The position numbers were made by a program, and so were the translations under genes. Of a DNA stretch of 64,000 nt, positions 1 to 9,819 are shown in pieces. Within the stretch, counting starts at the first letter, position 1. The number at the start of each line of letters is the position of its first letter. Under the pieces are notes generated by a model. The model saw only the letters and a list, made by a program, of their open reading frames with translations. It was not told the origin of the DNA and made no database searches. The stretch comes from Akkermansiaceae bacterium (lineage in GTDB: Bacteria; Verrucomicrobiota; Verrucomicrobiia; Verrucomicrobiales; Akkermansiaceae), in the NCBI GenBank assembly GCA_024233115.1, contig JACKQB010000002.1, forward strand, positions 372,001 through 436,000. Direction: 5' to 3'.

Positions 1-2224
1 TGATGGTGGTGCCCTCGGTCAATCTAACTGGTCCGGCGTAACGTTTCGAGCTGGCGTCGGGTTCGCTCCCGTCGGTGGTGTAAACAACAGCCTCGGCGTT
101 CCTGGGCACCTTCAGCTCCACCTCCATGGCGTCGAAAAACACGTCATCAGCCGCGTGGATCTTCGGTGTACCGAATGGCAGCGAGGAACGCCCGTCGCCC
201 AGGTAGAGGCCGATTTTTTGAAACGGGATCGGTTTCCAGTCCGGGATGCCGGTGTCGGCGCCGGGTTTGAGGGAGAAGTCACCATTGGCGGGATCGACAA
301 AGCGCGCGTCCGTATCGGTGGTTTCCCAGTTGTTTTTAACGGAGTTGTTGTGTGGCTTCGGTTTTTTCCAGTAATCGACAAACTCGGGGTAGCGTTCCGC
401 CCAGACACCTTTGTCGTGTTCCACCTCTGCCACGCGTTTTTTGAATATCGCCGACTGGTTGCCCCGGAACCTCTGTGGCTCCACCGCCCTGCGGCAGTTG
501 ATGAAGATGTTGTTCTCTATTTTGAAGTCACTGCCGCCGGGAATGAACACCGTGCTGCGGTTGCCGGCCCGATAAAACACATTACCGATCACCTGGCTGG
601 AGTCGCCGCCGGAATCATCGAAATAGAGACACCACGTCATGTGCGCCGGCGCCAGGTGGTGCCAGTAGTTGTAGCGGAAGACGTTGCCACGCTCGGTGGG
701 ATCGCGCCCCATGTAGAAGGCACCCATGTCGTCGCCCTCGAGCATGACGTGGTGCACGTCGTTGTACTCGATGATGTGATCGTTGCCGTGCAGGTAAATC
801 GCAAGCGCGGGCGCCTGGTGGATTTCGCAGTGGGAGATGCGGTTGCCCACGCCATCGATATTGACACCGCCGCGATACGTCCGGTCCCAGCGGTTGAAGC
901 GGCGGATGTCGCAGTTCTGCACGAAGTTCCCGGCGGGTGTCAGTGTTTTCCGGTCGCCGCCGCCGAGCGAGACCGCGCCCTCGCCGATGTTGTAGATGTC
1001 ACAACTGACGATCCCGTGCCCCGTGCCGGCCTCGCGGTCGAAGAGGATGTTATCGTAGATGTGCTCATGCCAGGAGCCGAGTGCGCGGGAAATCGGTTTG
1101 CCGGTGAAGCCATGGCGATAGTCCGGGTCCGGCGAGATCCCCTTGCCGATGCAAACGGCAATCATCCCGAAGTTGCGCAGCATGCAGTTTTGGATGCGGT
1201 TGTCGGCACCGCGTTCGATGTAGATTCCCATGCCGCGCGCGTTTTCAAATGTAATCCCCTCGAACACCACATTGCTTGCCCCCTCGATGGCCACCATCGG
1301 CTCCTGCAACATGGTGATCTTCAAATCCGCCTGTTCCAAATCCACACCGACCGGAGGCAGGAAGTAAAGTTTACCGGACTCCCTGTCGGCACAAAACTCG
1401 CCGGGGAGATCGATTTCCTCGATCAGGTTCAGCGCGGTCCAGCGGTTCCATGACCTGCCGGAGGCGAAACCATACATGTGCGGGTGGACGGTGGTCAGCG
1501 TCTTCTTCCGGATGTCGATGGACTTCACCTTCACGGTGTTGTCCGCGTAACCGTTTTGAAAAAGCCCGGTGATCCAGATGTCCCTGGCGTGGGTCCAGCG
1601 CGCCGGGCGGTCTGTCTTGAACATGAAAGTGCCGCCACGCACGGGTTTTTCACCGTTGCGGGTCACGGAGCCCTTGTCCAGCACCTTGCCAATCGGTTCA
1701 CCGGGGGTGCCGGGGTTCGGCCACTGGGCGAGGGCCAGCGGTTCCCCGTTGACAATCAGCTCCAGCGGCGCCGGGATATAGGGTCGCCGGAATCCGCGCG
1801 GCCCAACCTCACCGAAGTCCTTGATGCCGTGTCCGTGCAGATCGATTTCCAGCACCTTGTCCTTCACCTCCGGCAAAAGTCGCCCGAGGACCGACTTGTT
1901 GGTCACGGGCTTCACCACACGCGGGGGCACGTCCAGGCTGCCGGAAATACGGACATCCGCCCCGGCTGCAGCACGGAAGGTGGTGCCGGAATCCTTTGCA
2001 TTGAGTTCAAAGGTCGTGGTGCGCCGGTAGGTGCCCGCGGCGAGAATCACGGTGGATTTTCTTGCCCCCCGGGCCGCGTCGCGGGCGCGTTCGAGCGTGG
2101 CGAACGGCTTGGCTTCGGTGCCCGGGTTCGAGTCGTCGCCATCAGGCGCCACATGCACCGTCACCCCCAGGGCGAATTGTGTGGTCGCGAGCACGGTCGC
2201 GATACCGTAGTGGATCATGTTCAT
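1..2224 (-). CDS. Secreted right-handed parallel beta-helix protein with C-terminal chitobiase-like domain (partial, GH141-like candidate)
   Basis: The gene runs off the left edge, so about 741 codons are visible and the C-terminus is missing. The ATG at 2224 gives a short hydrophobic N-terminus (MNMIHYGIATVLATTQFALG) that reads as a signal peptide. Right after it comes the motif DGDDSNPGTEAKPFATL, which is typical of secreted beta-helix carbohydrate-active proteins. The middle shows many short beta-helix turns, such as NVVFEGITFENARGMGIY and NRISHCEIHQAPALAIYL. Near the window edge the sequence YTTDGSEPDASS matches the domain found at the C-terminus of chitobiases and beta-hexosaminidases. 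It lies 22 bp after the GH36-like gene and is the last visible gene of the minus-strand glycan operon. It has a shorter relative in the same operon at 11386-13452. Family GH141 is my best guess; a polysaccharide lyase is the alternative. The beta-helix call is firm and the substrate is unknown. Confidence 0.8.
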   Translation of the reverse strand, partial: MNMIHYGIATVLATTQFALGVTVHVAPDGDDSNPGTEAKPFATLERARDAARGARKSTVILAAGTYRRTTTFELNAKDSGTTFRAAAGADVRISGSLDVPPRVVKPVTNKSVLGRLLPEVKDKVLEIDLHGHGIKDFGEVGPRGFRRPYIPAPLELIVNGEPLALAQWPNPGTPGEPIGKVLDKGSVTRNGEKPVRGGTFMFKTDRPARWTHARDIWITGLFQNGYADNTVKVKSIDIRKKTLTTVHPHMYGFASGRSWNRWTALNLIEEIDLPGEFCADRESGKLYFLPPVGVDLEQADLKITMLQEPMVAIEGASNVVFEGITFENARGMGIYIERGADNRIQNCMLRNFGMIAVCIGKGISPDPDYRHGFTGKPISRALGSWHEHIYDNILFDREAGTGHGIVSCDIYNIGEGAVSLGGGDRKTLTPAGNFVQNCDIRRFNRWDRTYRGGVNIDGVGNRISHCEIHQAPALAIYLHGNDHIIEYNDVHHVMLEGDDMGAFYMGRDPTERGNVFRYNYWHHLAPAHMTWCLYFDDSGGDSSQVIGNVFYRAGNRSTVFIPGGSDFKIENNIFINCRRAVEPQRFRGNQSAIFKKRVAEVEHDKGVWAERYPEFVDYWKKPKPHNNSVKNNWETTDTDARFVDPANGDFSLKPGADTGIPDWKPIPFQKIGLYLGDGRSSLPFGTPKIHAADDVFFDAMEVELKVPRNAEAVVYTTDGSEPDASSKRYAGPVRLTEGTTI

Positions 2225-2246
2225 CTTTGTCTCTTGTTTAAAGTTG

Positions 2247-4226
2247 TTAGTCCGGTCGACATAAAAAGAGTGCGCTTCCCCTGGCCGGCAGGGCAAACCG
2301 GGAAAGCCCGTCACGGGTGAGCACCTCGCCTGTTTCCAGGGAGGTGAAGGTCCGGCAGTCTTCGATGGGACCCGTCCAATCGGGGGAAACAAAGTCCGCC
2401 TCATCACTCCAGTTGTAAAGTCCCAGCAGGTGGCTGTTTTCCCCGACCGCACGGTAGCTTGCACAAGGGAGGCCGTCGCGCGACCAGAACCCCATGTCGG
2501 CAAAATACACACGCCCCCCGGAGGTCTCCGAGCCCAGGCACTGGTCAATCCACTGCAACGCCTCGTCATCCCAGCGCACGACATCACCGCCGGCCTCGAC
2601 GAGCATCCCCCCCACCCGGGCGTAGTTCACCCAGGTCTGCATGGCGGCCTGCTCCATGCCTTTGAACACACTCACGGAGTCGGCATCCGGGATGGGTTGT
2701 CCGGCACCACCGCAGAGCGACGGCAGAATACTCCAGCGGACGTTGTTGAGCACCGTCTGCCAGTTGCCGTCGCGGGCGTCCATCGAGTCACGGTAGCTGT
2801 CGATGTAGGCTGCGTGCCAGGGTGCTCCCATGGCGAGCCAGCAGCCGAGGTTCAAGAACCCGTCCTCGGGAAGGTAGCTGCGCAGGGTCTTGTGCAGCCA
2901 CTCACGCCACTCGGCACCGCTTTTGTCGGAGTACCGGTAGCGGATTTCGGGGTTGTCTGTTAGATGGGTCGAGAAGTCGGTTTTCACCGCCTCGTACCCC
3001 CAGTCGTGGAAAATGGTTTTGAACGCCTGCTCAAGCTGGCGCCGGACCTCGGGCACCGAGAGATCGGGGAGCAGGTGCGACTCATGGCCGATGTCGATGA
3101 ACCAGTCCGGGTGCTTGAGTGCGACGCGGGAGAATTTGGAGGTTTCAAACCCGAGCCAGATTCCGGGGCGCATGCCGAGATCCTTGACCTTTTTTGCAAA
3201 GCCGTCGAGGCCGTCGGGAAACTTGTCGTAATCCACCCCTTCGCCACCGTCGAAAAGGAATGAGATTCCCGGGCAATGGTGGAACCACGGCAGCTCGCGG
3301 TCCAACGCATACAGCCGCTCCCCCTGCGCATTCCGGTCGAGTTTCGACGTGGAGCCTTTGGAGGGCATGTAACCATCGTCGAGAAGATACCATTGAATCG
3401 CGGGCAGAGCCTCCTTGACCCGGCGCACTGAGGGAAGCAGCTCCTCCTGGTTCGCCTCCCAGTACACGAAGTTGTTCCAGGTACAGAAAAACCGCTCCCT
3501 GATGAGCGGGTTGAGCTTCCCGCGGGTTCCGGTCGAGCCGGCGAGTTCCCGCAGGTAATCCCGCAAGATGTTGTTGAGGTTTCCGTCCGGCTGAAATTGG
3601 ATGAAGCCTGACTCGCTGAGGGTTTCCCCCGGGGCGAGGCTCCGGGATTCAATGCCTAAGAAGCGGTGCACGCTCTCCATCCGGATGCTGTTGGTGCCCG
3701 ACCACTTGATTTTTTTCCTCTGGTGGGCGTGATTCTGGCTTAACGGCCCCTCCACAAACGAGGGGGCGTCCCAGCCATCCGTTAGAACAACAACCTCCAT
3801 GTGCGGCAGCTCGGGGCAGCGCTCACTCAGCGCGTGCCACTCATTTTCGGGCAAGGCGGCAAGCGGTGGCAAACCGATCACCTTGTCCGGATCGTAGTCA
3901 TTCACCCCGGTGACACGCGGATGCAGGGAGTAAAGGGCATGGGGGGCTGTCAGTCCCGCATCCCAGGTGATTTCCCCGGGTCCGAGCTTGAGCTGATGGA
4001 TGTCAATCGGCTCATCCCCCCGGTTGCTCACTTGCAGGCCGTAGATGAAACTATTCCCCGAACGCCTCAGCGACACCTCGCAGAAAAGTCCGCCCGAGAC
4101 ACATTGCCAACCGCACCCCTCCTTTTCCCGCCAGGGCGCTTCTGCTCCCACCGAAGAGGAAACCGAAAAAACCAGCGTGGCGGTAATGCCGTTGTTAGAA
4201 ATACTGTGATAGAGATCCGTTGTCAT
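2247..4226 (-). CDS. GH36-type (clan GH-D) alpha-galactosidase-like glycosidase
   Basis: This 659-residue protein has no signal peptide, so it should act in the cytoplasm on imported oligosaccharides. Residues 1-230 form a beta-sandwich-like N-terminal domain. A TIM barrel follows, starting near TWNNFVYWEAN (about residue 249) and containing QWYLLDDGYMPS. The motif AVKTDFST places the likely nucleophile at Asp417. SYRDSMD at 477-483 corresponds to the R-x-S-x-D acid/base region seen in clan GH-D enzymes. The assignment to the GH36/melibiase group comes from this motif order; specificity for alpha-galactose is the usual activity but is not proven here. It sits 54 bp after the GH2 gene and 22 bp before the beta-helix gene, consistent with one operon. 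Confidence 0.78.
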   Translation of the reverse strand: MTTDLYHSISNNGITATLVFSVSSSVGAEAPWREKEGCGWQCVSGGLFCEVSLRRSGNSFIYGLQVSNRGDEPIDIHQLKLGPGEITWDAGLTAPHALYSLHPRVTGVNDYDPDKVIGLPPLAALPENEWHALSERCPELPHMEVVVLTDGWDAPSFVEGPLSQNHAHQRKKIKWSGTNSIRMESVHRFLGIESRSLAPGETLSESGFIQFQPDGNLNNILRDYLRELAGSTGTRGKLNPLIRERFFCTWNNFVYWEANQEELLPSVRRVKEALPAIQWYLLDDGYMPSKGSTSKLDRNAQGERLYALDRELPWFHHCPGISFLFDGGEGVDYDKFPDGLDGFAKKVKDLGMRPGIWLGFETSKFSRVALKHPDWFIDIGHESHLLPDLSVPEVRRQLEQAFKTIFHDWGYEAVKTDFSTHLTDNPEIRYRYSDKSGAEWREWLHKTLRSYLPEDGFLNLGCWLAMGAPWHAAYIDSYRDSMDARDGNWQTVLNNVRWSILPSLCGGAGQPIPDADSVSVFKGMEQAAMQTWVNYARVGGMLVEAGGDVVRWDDEALQWIDQCLGSETSGGRVYFADMGFWSRDGLPCASYRAVGENSHLLGLYNWSDEADFVSPDWTGPIEDCRTFTSLETGEVLTRDGLSRFALPARGSALFLCRPD

Positions 4227-4280
4227 ATGAGGTGAACTATTCCGCCCGTTTGTCGATATATCCGTGTTTGAGTTTCATAC

Positions 4281-7200
4281 TTACCCTGCCGAGTTCAAGG
4301 AATCGACCGTTAGTGCTTCAGAGACCGGGTTTGGCGTCAGCAGGGATGCGGCAAGGACGCCGGCGGCACCGTTGGTGTTGATCCGGTTTCCGAGATCCAG
4401 TTGACAAATCCGAATGCAACCCGAGCCATGGCTGATCTCGCCAGCCACCACCACGGGTGTCCATTCGTCCGGCCCGCCAAAGCCCGAGCCTCCGGTGCCT
4501 GAGGTGAGGACCGGCTGCATGTCGTCGTTCGGAAGGATACACGTTCTGAAAAACGGGGTGATGTATCCCGCGTCCTCGTCATGCCAGAATCGCAGATCGT
4601 TTTCCCCAAGCTGGGACACAATCGGATGGCCAGTGTCACGTGAGGCAAAATGGCGTTCACACATTCCCGTGGGCACAATCTCAAGCTCGGCGCTTCCAAT
4701 CTGATAGACACCCGGTGGCGGGGACAAAAGCACCAGCAGGCCGCCGTTTTCCACAGCCGCCAGCAGGTCTTGCCTTTGGTCGTCATAGACAGCCATATCA
4801 TCAATGACGGTGACATCCGCAGCGGCGAGGGTGTCCGTCACGGCTGCCCCGAGGTTTTTAAGCACCCTGGCAGCCTCGCCACGGTTCGCCGTCCCTCCGC
4901 AATAACCGCTGAGCTTCTCCAAGTTGGGCCTGGGAAAGACGAGCAGACTTTGCTGGCAGCGATGCACCGCCCCTCCATTTCCATCCACCAGGGTGAGCGT
5001 TACGCAGAGTTTTTCACGCCCGGAAATGCTCGATGGTATTTCCACTTGCACATCCCCCTGATAGAGTGCCCGACACGGCTTGATGCTGGCGGCGGCACCT
5101 CCCGACGCGATGAGATTTCCCGATGCATCCTCAATCTGATAGTGCAGTCGATAGTCCGCCGGACAGTGGTGGCCGTCATTGGATAGCCATGCCTCAATCG
5201 CCATGCTCTCACCGGCGTAGCCGGAAAAGCGGTCGGTCCGCAGGCTGACAGCCAGGGGGGCGAGTGCTTCCCGCAGCGCAAAGTACCCCGCCTTCGGTTT
5301 GCGATGCACGTCCATGATCGTCTTCATCCAGCCCGACGGGAAGGCATCGATAAACAAGTGGACCGCGCAGGTCACGCAGTCGTTGTCACGCCGGAATGCC
5401 TCGACCATGTGACGCAGGGCATAGCCTTGGAAGGCATGGCTTTTCTCCACCCACGCGTCAATGCCGCCGCGTGGAGTTTCATACCAAAGGTGGTGGAACT
5501 TGTAAGTCTGGTTGTAGGGGATCGGGTCGGGGAGCCAGTGGCCCTCGGCATCGCGAGCCGTCATCCATTCGGCAGGGTAATGCTGCCGCATGACCTCCAC
5601 GGAATCCAGCGCCTCCACACCGAACTCACCACAGCCGTGATACCAGTCGGTTTTACTCACCTGCCAATAGCCGCGGTGGAATTTTCCAAAGTCGATACCG
5701 TGGTTTCCATACCAAAGATTGTAACAATGGCGGTCGGCAATCCCCGGTGACGGGGGGTCGTAGTCACCATCGACCGCCTTGATGACCCGGTCCGGGTTGG
5801 CCTGGCGGACCACGGTGTCCGCCATGGCATACCAGGCGCGCTGCTCCTCGAAGTCGAGGTTGCGGTGCGGCTTGGAATCGCCGTTCGGGAACGGCTCGTT
5901 CATGTAGCTGATGATCACGCACGAGGGGTGGGAGCGAAGCAGCCGCTCCATCTCACGCGCCTGTCTCAGCGCCTCGTCGAACTGATTGCGCCGCAGGCAG
6001 CCGAACATCGGGAAATCACTCTGGGAAAGAATACCCAGCATGTCAAAATGATCGTAAATCTCCGGCTGCACGGGGCGTTGCGTCATGCGGAAGAAATTCA
6101 AGTTGCAGAGTTTGGCCAGCAGCACATCATCGATCAACTGCTCCCAGTTCTTGTTGATCACGCACTGCTGCATGTGCCCCATGGTGTTGGCACCGCGAAG
6201 GCGGATTTCCTCGTCATTGAAAAACATCCGCCCCTTGGGCACATTCTCCTCGTCCGAGCGGAAGCTGCGTATGCCGAAATGCTGCTCCTTGGTGTCAACA
6301 ACGGCACCATCGTCGGTGACGAGGCTCGCCTGAAGCTGATAGAGCCATGGCTCGTCCATCGACCAGACACGGGCATCCCGGATCGTTTCCCGGATCTTGA
6401 AATAATTGACACCCGAGCCGCAGAAGAGCCGCATCTCCTTGTGGTCGTCCGGCTTCACCATATCACCAAAACCCGGGATTTTTTTTGTCGTCGGCACATA
6501 CCGGCCTTCGAGGACAGCGTCTTGTTTAAAATTCCTTCCATGCACGGCATAAGCAATCCCGGCCTTGATGGGAAGCGGGGTGGTGTTGTAAACCTCCACC
6601 CAAATCTCAATCGACTGCCGGTCCGGCATCGGTCGCACGTAGAGGTCGTGGAGAAAAAGTGACGGGCGGTGCTCGATACATACATCCTGATAGAGCCCCA
6701 TCCCCGGAGGGCAGTGGCACCAACCCCCGCTGGAATCATCCCAACCCGGACCCGTGGCACCGTAGATTTTGTCACCTTCCCAGTCCGGCTTGCCCCATGG
6801 CTTGTTAGACATGCAAATGGCGTCATTGTCCACCCTGACCACAATGGTGTTCCCACCCTCGACCGCCCACTTGCTGATATCGAATTCAAAGGGCGCGAAA
6901 AACCCTTCATGGCTACCGACGCAGGCACCGTTGACATAGACATGCGCCTTGTAATCGACCCCCTTGAAACAGATGAAGGTACTTCCCAGGGAAAGGTCCG
7001 CGGCGCTGAATTCCACCGTCGTGCGGTAGAATGCGGTCGCCACACCCTGCGGGCCGCCATAGTGCGGGATCGTCACCTTTTCCCACTCGCCGCCGCCTTG
7101 AATGACCTGCCCGGTGAAATCGGATTGGTCCGCGGCGGTTTCCATGCGCCAATCGAATTCACCCAGCTCTTGCACCTTGCGTGTCGGGTCTAACAATGGC

Positions 7201-7427
7201 GCGTGATTGATGAGAAAGCCGCGCATCTTCTCGCGCAGACTTTTCAGCGCCTGCTTGAGCCCGGCCTCGTCCGTGATGGTGTTGAACTCCGGTGCCGCGA
7301 CTGGTGAGGCGTGCCGCTCCAACACGTGGTGATCGAGCTCAGGCGGCTGCGGCTCGTACAGCCCCTCGGTAATCACCTGCTTGTCCTGGCTCGTGAGGTC
7401 GGCAAAAAAGTCGTTGTTTGTTGTCAT
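4281..7427 (-). CDS. Glycoside hydrolase family 2 enzyme (beta-galactosidase-like)
   Basis: I place the start at the ATG at 7427 (MTTNNDFFADL). An upstream in-frame ATG would run back through the 3' end of the symporter gene and adds a non-conserved leader. The resulting 1048-residue protein has the GH2 order: a jelly-roll sugar-binding domain (YRTTVEFSAADLSLG through FEFDISKWA), an immunoglobulin-like domain, then a TIM barrel beginning near IRLRGANTMGH. The acid/base Glu511 lies in SYMNEPFPNGD and the nucleophile Glu601 in GCGEFGVEAL, both in typical GH2 contexts. About 250 further residues after the barrel form extra beta domains. There is no signal peptide, so hydrolysis of imported oligosaccharides in the cytoplasm is likely. 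Beta-galactosidase is the commonest activity, but GH2 also covers mannosidases and glucuronidases. Confidence 0.88.
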   Translation of the reverse strand: MTTNNDFFADLTSQDKQVITEGLYEPQPPELDHHVLERHASPVAAPEFNTITDEAGLKQALKSLREKMRGFLINHAPLLDPTRKVQELGEFDWRMETAADQSDFTGQVIQGGGEWEKVTIPHYGGPQGVATAFYRTTVEFSAADLSLGSTFICFKGVDYKAHVYVNGACVGSHEGFFAPFEFDISKWAVEGGNTIVVRVDNDAICMSNKPWGKPDWEGDKIYGATGPGWDDSSGGWCHCPPGMGLYQDVCIEHRPSLFLHDLYVRPMPDRQSIEIWVEVYNTTPLPIKAGIAYAVHGRNFKQDAVLEGRYVPTTKKIPGFGDMVKPDDHKEMRLFCGSGVNYFKIRETIRDARVWSMDEPWLYQLQASLVTDDGAVVDTKEQHFGIRSFRSDEENVPKGRMFFNDEEIRLRGANTMGHMQQCVINKNWEQLIDDVLLAKLCNLNFFRMTQRPVQPEIYDHFDMLGILSQSDFPMFGCLRRNQFDEALRQAREMERLLRSHPSCVIISYMNEPFPNGDSKPHRNLDFEEQRAWYAMADTVVRQANPDRVIKAVDGDYDPPSPGIADRHCYNLWYGNHGIDFGKFHRGYWQVSKTDWYHGCGEFGVEALDSVEVMRQHYPAEWMTARDAEGHWLPDPIPYNQTYKFHHLWYETPRGGIDAWVEKSHAFQGYALRHMVEAFRRDNDCVTCAVHLFIDAFPSGWMKTIMDVHRKPKAGYFALREALAPLAVSLRTDRFSGYAGESMAIEAWLSNDGHHCPADYRLHYQIEDASGNLIASGGAAASIKPCRALYQGDVQVEIPSSISGREKLCVTLTLVDGNGGAVHRCQQSLLVFPRPNLEKLSGYCGGTANRGEAARVLKNLGAAVTDTLAAADVTVIDDMAVYDDQRQDLLAAVENGGLLVLLSPPPGVYQIGSAELEIVPTGMCERHFASRDTGHPIVSQLGENDLRFWHDEDAGYITPFFRTCILPNDDMQPVLTSGTGGSGFGGPDEWTPVVVAGEISHGSGCIRICQLDLGNRINTNGAAGVLAASLLTPNPVSEALTVDSLNSAG

Positions 7428-7459
7428 GATGGTAAAAATCAGCTGTTGGACACCGTCCA

Positions 7460-9634
7460 TCAGGCGCCAATGTGGAGCATGCCCCATAGTAGTCCGATGA
7501 TACCAGCGATGGAGGCAGCGGCGTAGATGATGCCCCGCCAGTCGTCCCAATCCCATTTGCGGAGCTCCCAGTTGCTGTTTTTAAACAGCTTGCGGTCGTC
7601 GTATCGGCTGGGGTCCTCCGTGGTCAGGCGCATCCGCTCGGCATCCTCATCGTGGTTGCTGGAAACCGGTGTGCGGAGCTTCGCGTAGAACACGTCAAGG
7701 TGCCGTTTATCCTGCGGCCTGGTTAAGAGACCGACAATGAACATCGCGCCGAATGGCACGATCATCTTCAGCGAAATGGCGATGGTTTTATTCAGCGACG
7801 GCGTGTTCTCACTGAGGTCCACCCCGAGTCCGTGCAGGGCTAACAGCTCAACGTTGAGGAAACCCTCGCCCATGACCCGACCCTGCCCGTCCTTGACCAG
7901 ACTGGTCCAGAAGATCGACTCCGCCGGAATCTCGTAACTATCCTCGAAGGTATCGCCGAGCTTCAGCGCCTTGGGCTCGGAGCCGACGGATTTGCCCACG
8001 GCGTGCATTTTCTGCCATTCCTCGATATCGGACAGCCTTCTGCGCACATCCCCCTCCGTGGCGACATAGGTGCTGCTGGCCACGATCGGTTGGGTCTGCA
8101 TCAGCAGTGTTTCATTGTAGCGGAGTCCGGGAACCAGGGGGACGAGCACAGGCAGAACGAGAATCATCAGGAAGGTCAGCACCATCGAGCACCATGCCGC
8201 CTTGGCATTGGCCCGCCGCCAAAGCAAACCCATCCAGATCGCCGCCGCCACCACGGCATTAAACAGAACCATGTACTTGAACATCGCCATGATCCCCTCC
8301 GAATACATGGCGATGGCAATGCCGCCCACAATATAAAACCCACAGAAAAACCGCCCCACCATGAGATAATGCCGGTCCTCCTTATCGGGTCTGAACAAAC
8401 GGTAAACATTGTTAGTAAGCAGCGAGGAAGTGGTGAGCATCAGGGCGTCCGCCGTACTCATCAGCGCGGCCATCAGGCAGGCGATCATCAGCCCCACCAA
8501 ACCGATGCCCAAACCACCGAGAAGATCCCTCGTGGTGTGCCCCCAGATGTAGTCGGGGTTCTGAATCGTCGAGCCGTAGAGAATGACCGTCAGCATACCG
8601 ATGAATATCCAGATCACCGTGCAGAATCGTTTGATGACGATCCCTGAAAACAGCCCGACCCTCGCCGTCTGGTCGTCCTTGGCCGAGGCACTGGCCGTCA
8701 TTTGGTTCGCCTGCCCGATCAGGTTCACGCCGCCCACAATCGTGAACGCGAGCAGATAATACCAGGTGAGATCGACGAGCCGGGGCGAGCCGAACAGCTC
8801 CAGCATCGACTGCGGAAGCTCCGTATGCATCGCCTTAAACGGAGACACCCCCGTCTGTTGCACCACCTTGATACAGGCAAAGGGAATCAGGATCAGCGTG
8901 AGAATGACGATGAAGATGCCCTGGATCATGTCGGTGACAAAGGCGGCCTCCAGACCTCCCGCAACGGCGTAGAGCAACACCATGATTCCGACCACTATCA
9001 TCAGCAGGTTCGGGTTGACGTAGCTGAACTCACGCCGCGGCTGCTCCAGGCGCAGGTTGACAAGCTCCTCCACCTCCGCGTTGCCCAGGCTTGTGGCCGG
9101 GGCCTTCTCCAGCTCCATCCAACGGACCGCGCGGTCATGCTCCAGCTTTTCCTCGCTCGTAAGTTCCACCGTGGGTTTTACGGCAATGGCGGAGATGGTC
9201 GCCGACATGGCCTTGAATCCCATGGCCGCAACCAGCATAAAGAAAATCGCCTGGGTCACGGCGTAGAACGCGGACATGGATTTCGACTGGTAGCGATCGA
9301 CAAAAAAATCCGCCATGTTCAAAAGGCGCAGGCGTCGAAGGATCAGCGGGATAAACCAGAGGAAGGGCATGAACAACACGCCCGTGGACATGATCAGCCA
9401 GCCGCCCGCGGCACCGCTTTTTCCGGTGCCCGCCGTGGTCGTCACCACCGACTCCGCACTGGTGCCCTGGCCGAAGGCGGCAAAGGTCTGGATCCACTTG
9501 CCGAAGCTTCTCCCCGCCAGGAAGTAGTCGTCCTGACTCTTCACTTTTTTCGCCGCGCGGTAACCAATCCAGATGGTAACCGAGAAGTAGGCGACGATAG
9601 CAACGATATCAAATGGATGTAGTCCCCAGAGCAT
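7460..9634 (-). CDS. Sodium:solute symporter (SSF/SLC5 family) with two large loop inserts
   Basis: This 724-residue multipass inner-membrane protein begins IVAIVAYFSVTIWIGY and carries the SSF hallmark DDYFLAGRSFGKWIQTFAAFGQGTSAES. It probably imports the sugar or oligosaccharide processed by the neighbouring hydrolases, driven by sodium. Two stretches are not typical of the family: about 55 charged residues after the fourth helix (around 150-205, rich in Glu and Arg), and about 110 hydrophilic residues before the late helices (around 500-610). The stop codon lies 32 bp before the GH2 start, so the genes are probably co-transcribed. Verrucomicrobial glycan loci often use SSF transporters where Bacteroidota use SusC/SusD. 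The substrate cannot be read from sequence. Confidence 0.9.
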   Translation of the reverse strand: MLWGLHPFDIVAIVAYFSVTIWIGYRAAKKVKSQDDYFLAGRSFGKWIQTFAAFGQGTSAESVVTTTAGTGKSGAAGGWLIMSTGVLFMPFLWFIPLILRRLRLLNMADFFVDRYQSKSMSAFYAVTQAIFFMLVAAMGFKAMSATISAIAVKPTVELTSEEKLEHDRAVRWMELEKAPATSLGNAEVEELVNLRLEQPRREFSYVNPNLLMIVVGIMVLLYAVAGGLEAAFVTDMIQGIFIVILTLILIPFACIKVVQQTGVSPFKAMHTELPQSMLELFGSPRLVDLTWYYLLAFTIVGGVNLIGQANQMTASASAKDDQTARVGLFSGIVIKRFCTVIWIFIGMLTVILYGSTIQNPDYIWGHTTRDLLGGLGIGLVGLMIACLMAALMSTADALMLTTSSLLTNNVYRLFRPDKEDRHYLMVGRFFCGFYIVGGIAIAMYSEGIMAMFKYMVLFNAVVAAAIWMGLLWRRANAKAAWCSMVLTFLMILVLPVLVPLVPGLRYNETLLMQTQPIVASSTYVATEGDVRRRLSDIEEWQKMHAVGKSVGSEPKALKLGDTFEDSYEIPAESIFWTSLVKDGQGRVMGEGFLNVELLALHGLGVDLSENTPSLNKTIAISLKMIVPFGAMFIVGLLTRPQDKRHLDVFYAKLRTPVSSNHDEDAERMRLTTEDPSRYDDRKLFKNSNWELRKWDWDDWRGIIYAAASIAGIIGLLWGMLHIGA

Positions 9635-9819
9635 AATGTGGTTTGCGGAAGGAAACTAGCGGAAAACCACCGCCATGGGAATGGCATATTGACATGAAGA
9701 TTTGTCTTATCCCACTACTTTGCCGTCCCAAACCACCAGATGCGTGAAAAAACAGCTTCGGGGCGGTCGGTCCATGTGCATTTGAGGAAGCGTCGCATTG
9801 CAGCACCTTTTTCGTCTCA

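Noticed and set aside
155..1453. 432-codon plus-strand open frame
   Set aside because: It is antisense to the beta-helix gene, which has signal peptide, repeats and a C-terminal domain.
8702..9622. 306-codon frame antisense to the SSF symporter
   Set aside because: No domain and a biased His/Arg/Asp composition; the symporter reading is convincing.
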